Positions 63,689 through 64,000 of a stretch of DNA of 64,000 bases are shown here, piece by piece (position 1 is the first letter of the stretch; every line of letters starts with the position of its first letter). The notes below the pieces were generated by a model. The model was not told the DNA's origin and made no database searches. It saw only the letters and a program-made list of their open reading frames with translations. Origin of the DNA: Cruorifilaria tuberocauda (lineage: Eukaryota; Nematoda; Chromadorea; Rhabditida; Onchocercidae); the NCBI GenBank assembly GCA_013365365.1, contig JABVXU010000017.1, forward strand, positions 1 through 64,000, given 5' to 3'. The translations under genes and the position numbers were made by a program.

Positions 63689-64000
63689 CTACAAAATCCC
63701 TTTTAAAACAATGAAATTAATCAAAATATTAATTTATTGATGTTACATTACATGTAAATATGAGTATCAAGATGATCTCAAAATAACAAATGCAAAAAAA
63801 ATTTACTCAAAAATTGAGATAATTTGTTCCTTAAATAAATTAAATAGTCAGGTTAGGTGCAGAGTAGATGAAATGAAAAAAATTCAAGATAAAGGAGATG
63901 CAAAGATAGTCAGCACGAAATCAATCAAAAAAGTTAACAGCAAATAATTATTTCTAATAATTATATACTTCAACAAAAACGATTTTATATTCAATATAAA
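63689..64000. other. intron of the anoctamin gene to the window edge
   Basis: The exon at 63542-63688 begins in phase 2 after an acceptor (TTTTGTAG on the reverse strand), so coding sequence continues to the right. No further exon was recognised in the last 312 bases. Confidence 0.6.

Overview
The window is AT-rich eukaryotic DNA. It has short intron-split genes, TTTTCAG-type acceptors, and acceptor-like sites just upstream of several start codons, as expected for spliced-leader trans-splicing. Gene content (a nematode-type ATP synthase subunit f, an EVI1/EGL-43 zinc-finger protein, a large anillin, an RNase H1-type multi-domain gene) points to a nematode. The moderately long introns, gene-poor stretches and AT-richness suggest a filarial or other spirurid worm; that last step is inference. 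All gene models were read by eye from exon translations with matching splice phases. Exon edges are therefore proposals, though most are held by codon phase and family alignment.

Layout, left to right. 1-1668: no supported gene. 1669-3727 (+): DIMT1, the 18S rRNA dimethyladenosine transferase (8 exons). 4060-6257 (-): relic of an RNase H1 catalytic region with nonsense and frameshift lesions. 7213-9262 (-): an intact-looking 7-exon gene encoding three RNA/DNA hybrid-binding (viroplasmin-like) domains and no RNase H domain. The relic lies directly downstream of it, so the pair looks like one RNase H1 gene that lost its enzymatic half and kept its binding half. 13011-14465 (-): CHMP3/VPS24, an ESCRT-III subunit. 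18249-19594 (-): matrixin metalloprotease catalytic domain, 5' end unresolved. 20971-22452 (-): small single-pass membrane protein of unknown function that might be the N-terminus of the protease.

23581-34625 (+): a ~38-exon anillin gene (cytokinesis scaffold) with an anillin-homology domain and a C-terminal PH domain. Its first ~20 exons are all phase 0-0. 35335-36377 (+): mitochondrial ATP synthase subunit f. 37005-38037 (+): thymidylate kinase. 39466-54046 (-): EVI1/PRDM-type zinc-finger transcription factor (egl-43 family) with a PR-domain fragment, 3+3 zinc fingers and a PLDLS CtBP-type motif, spread over about 15 kb. A GC-rich island at 54.73-55.07 kb is a candidate promoter or first exon for it. 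55.1-61.0 kb: gene desert with a CA microsatellite and a perfect hairpin. 61028-63688 (-): C-terminal half of an anoctamin/TMEM16 protein that continues beyond the right edge.

The genes do not form a single pathway; they are mostly conserved housekeeping, cell-division and developmental genes. The strongest unusual signals are the hybrid-binding-domain gene beside its decayed RNase H half, the run of symmetric exons at the 5' end of anillin, non-canonical GC-AG introns, and the possible membrane-anchored metalloprotease.
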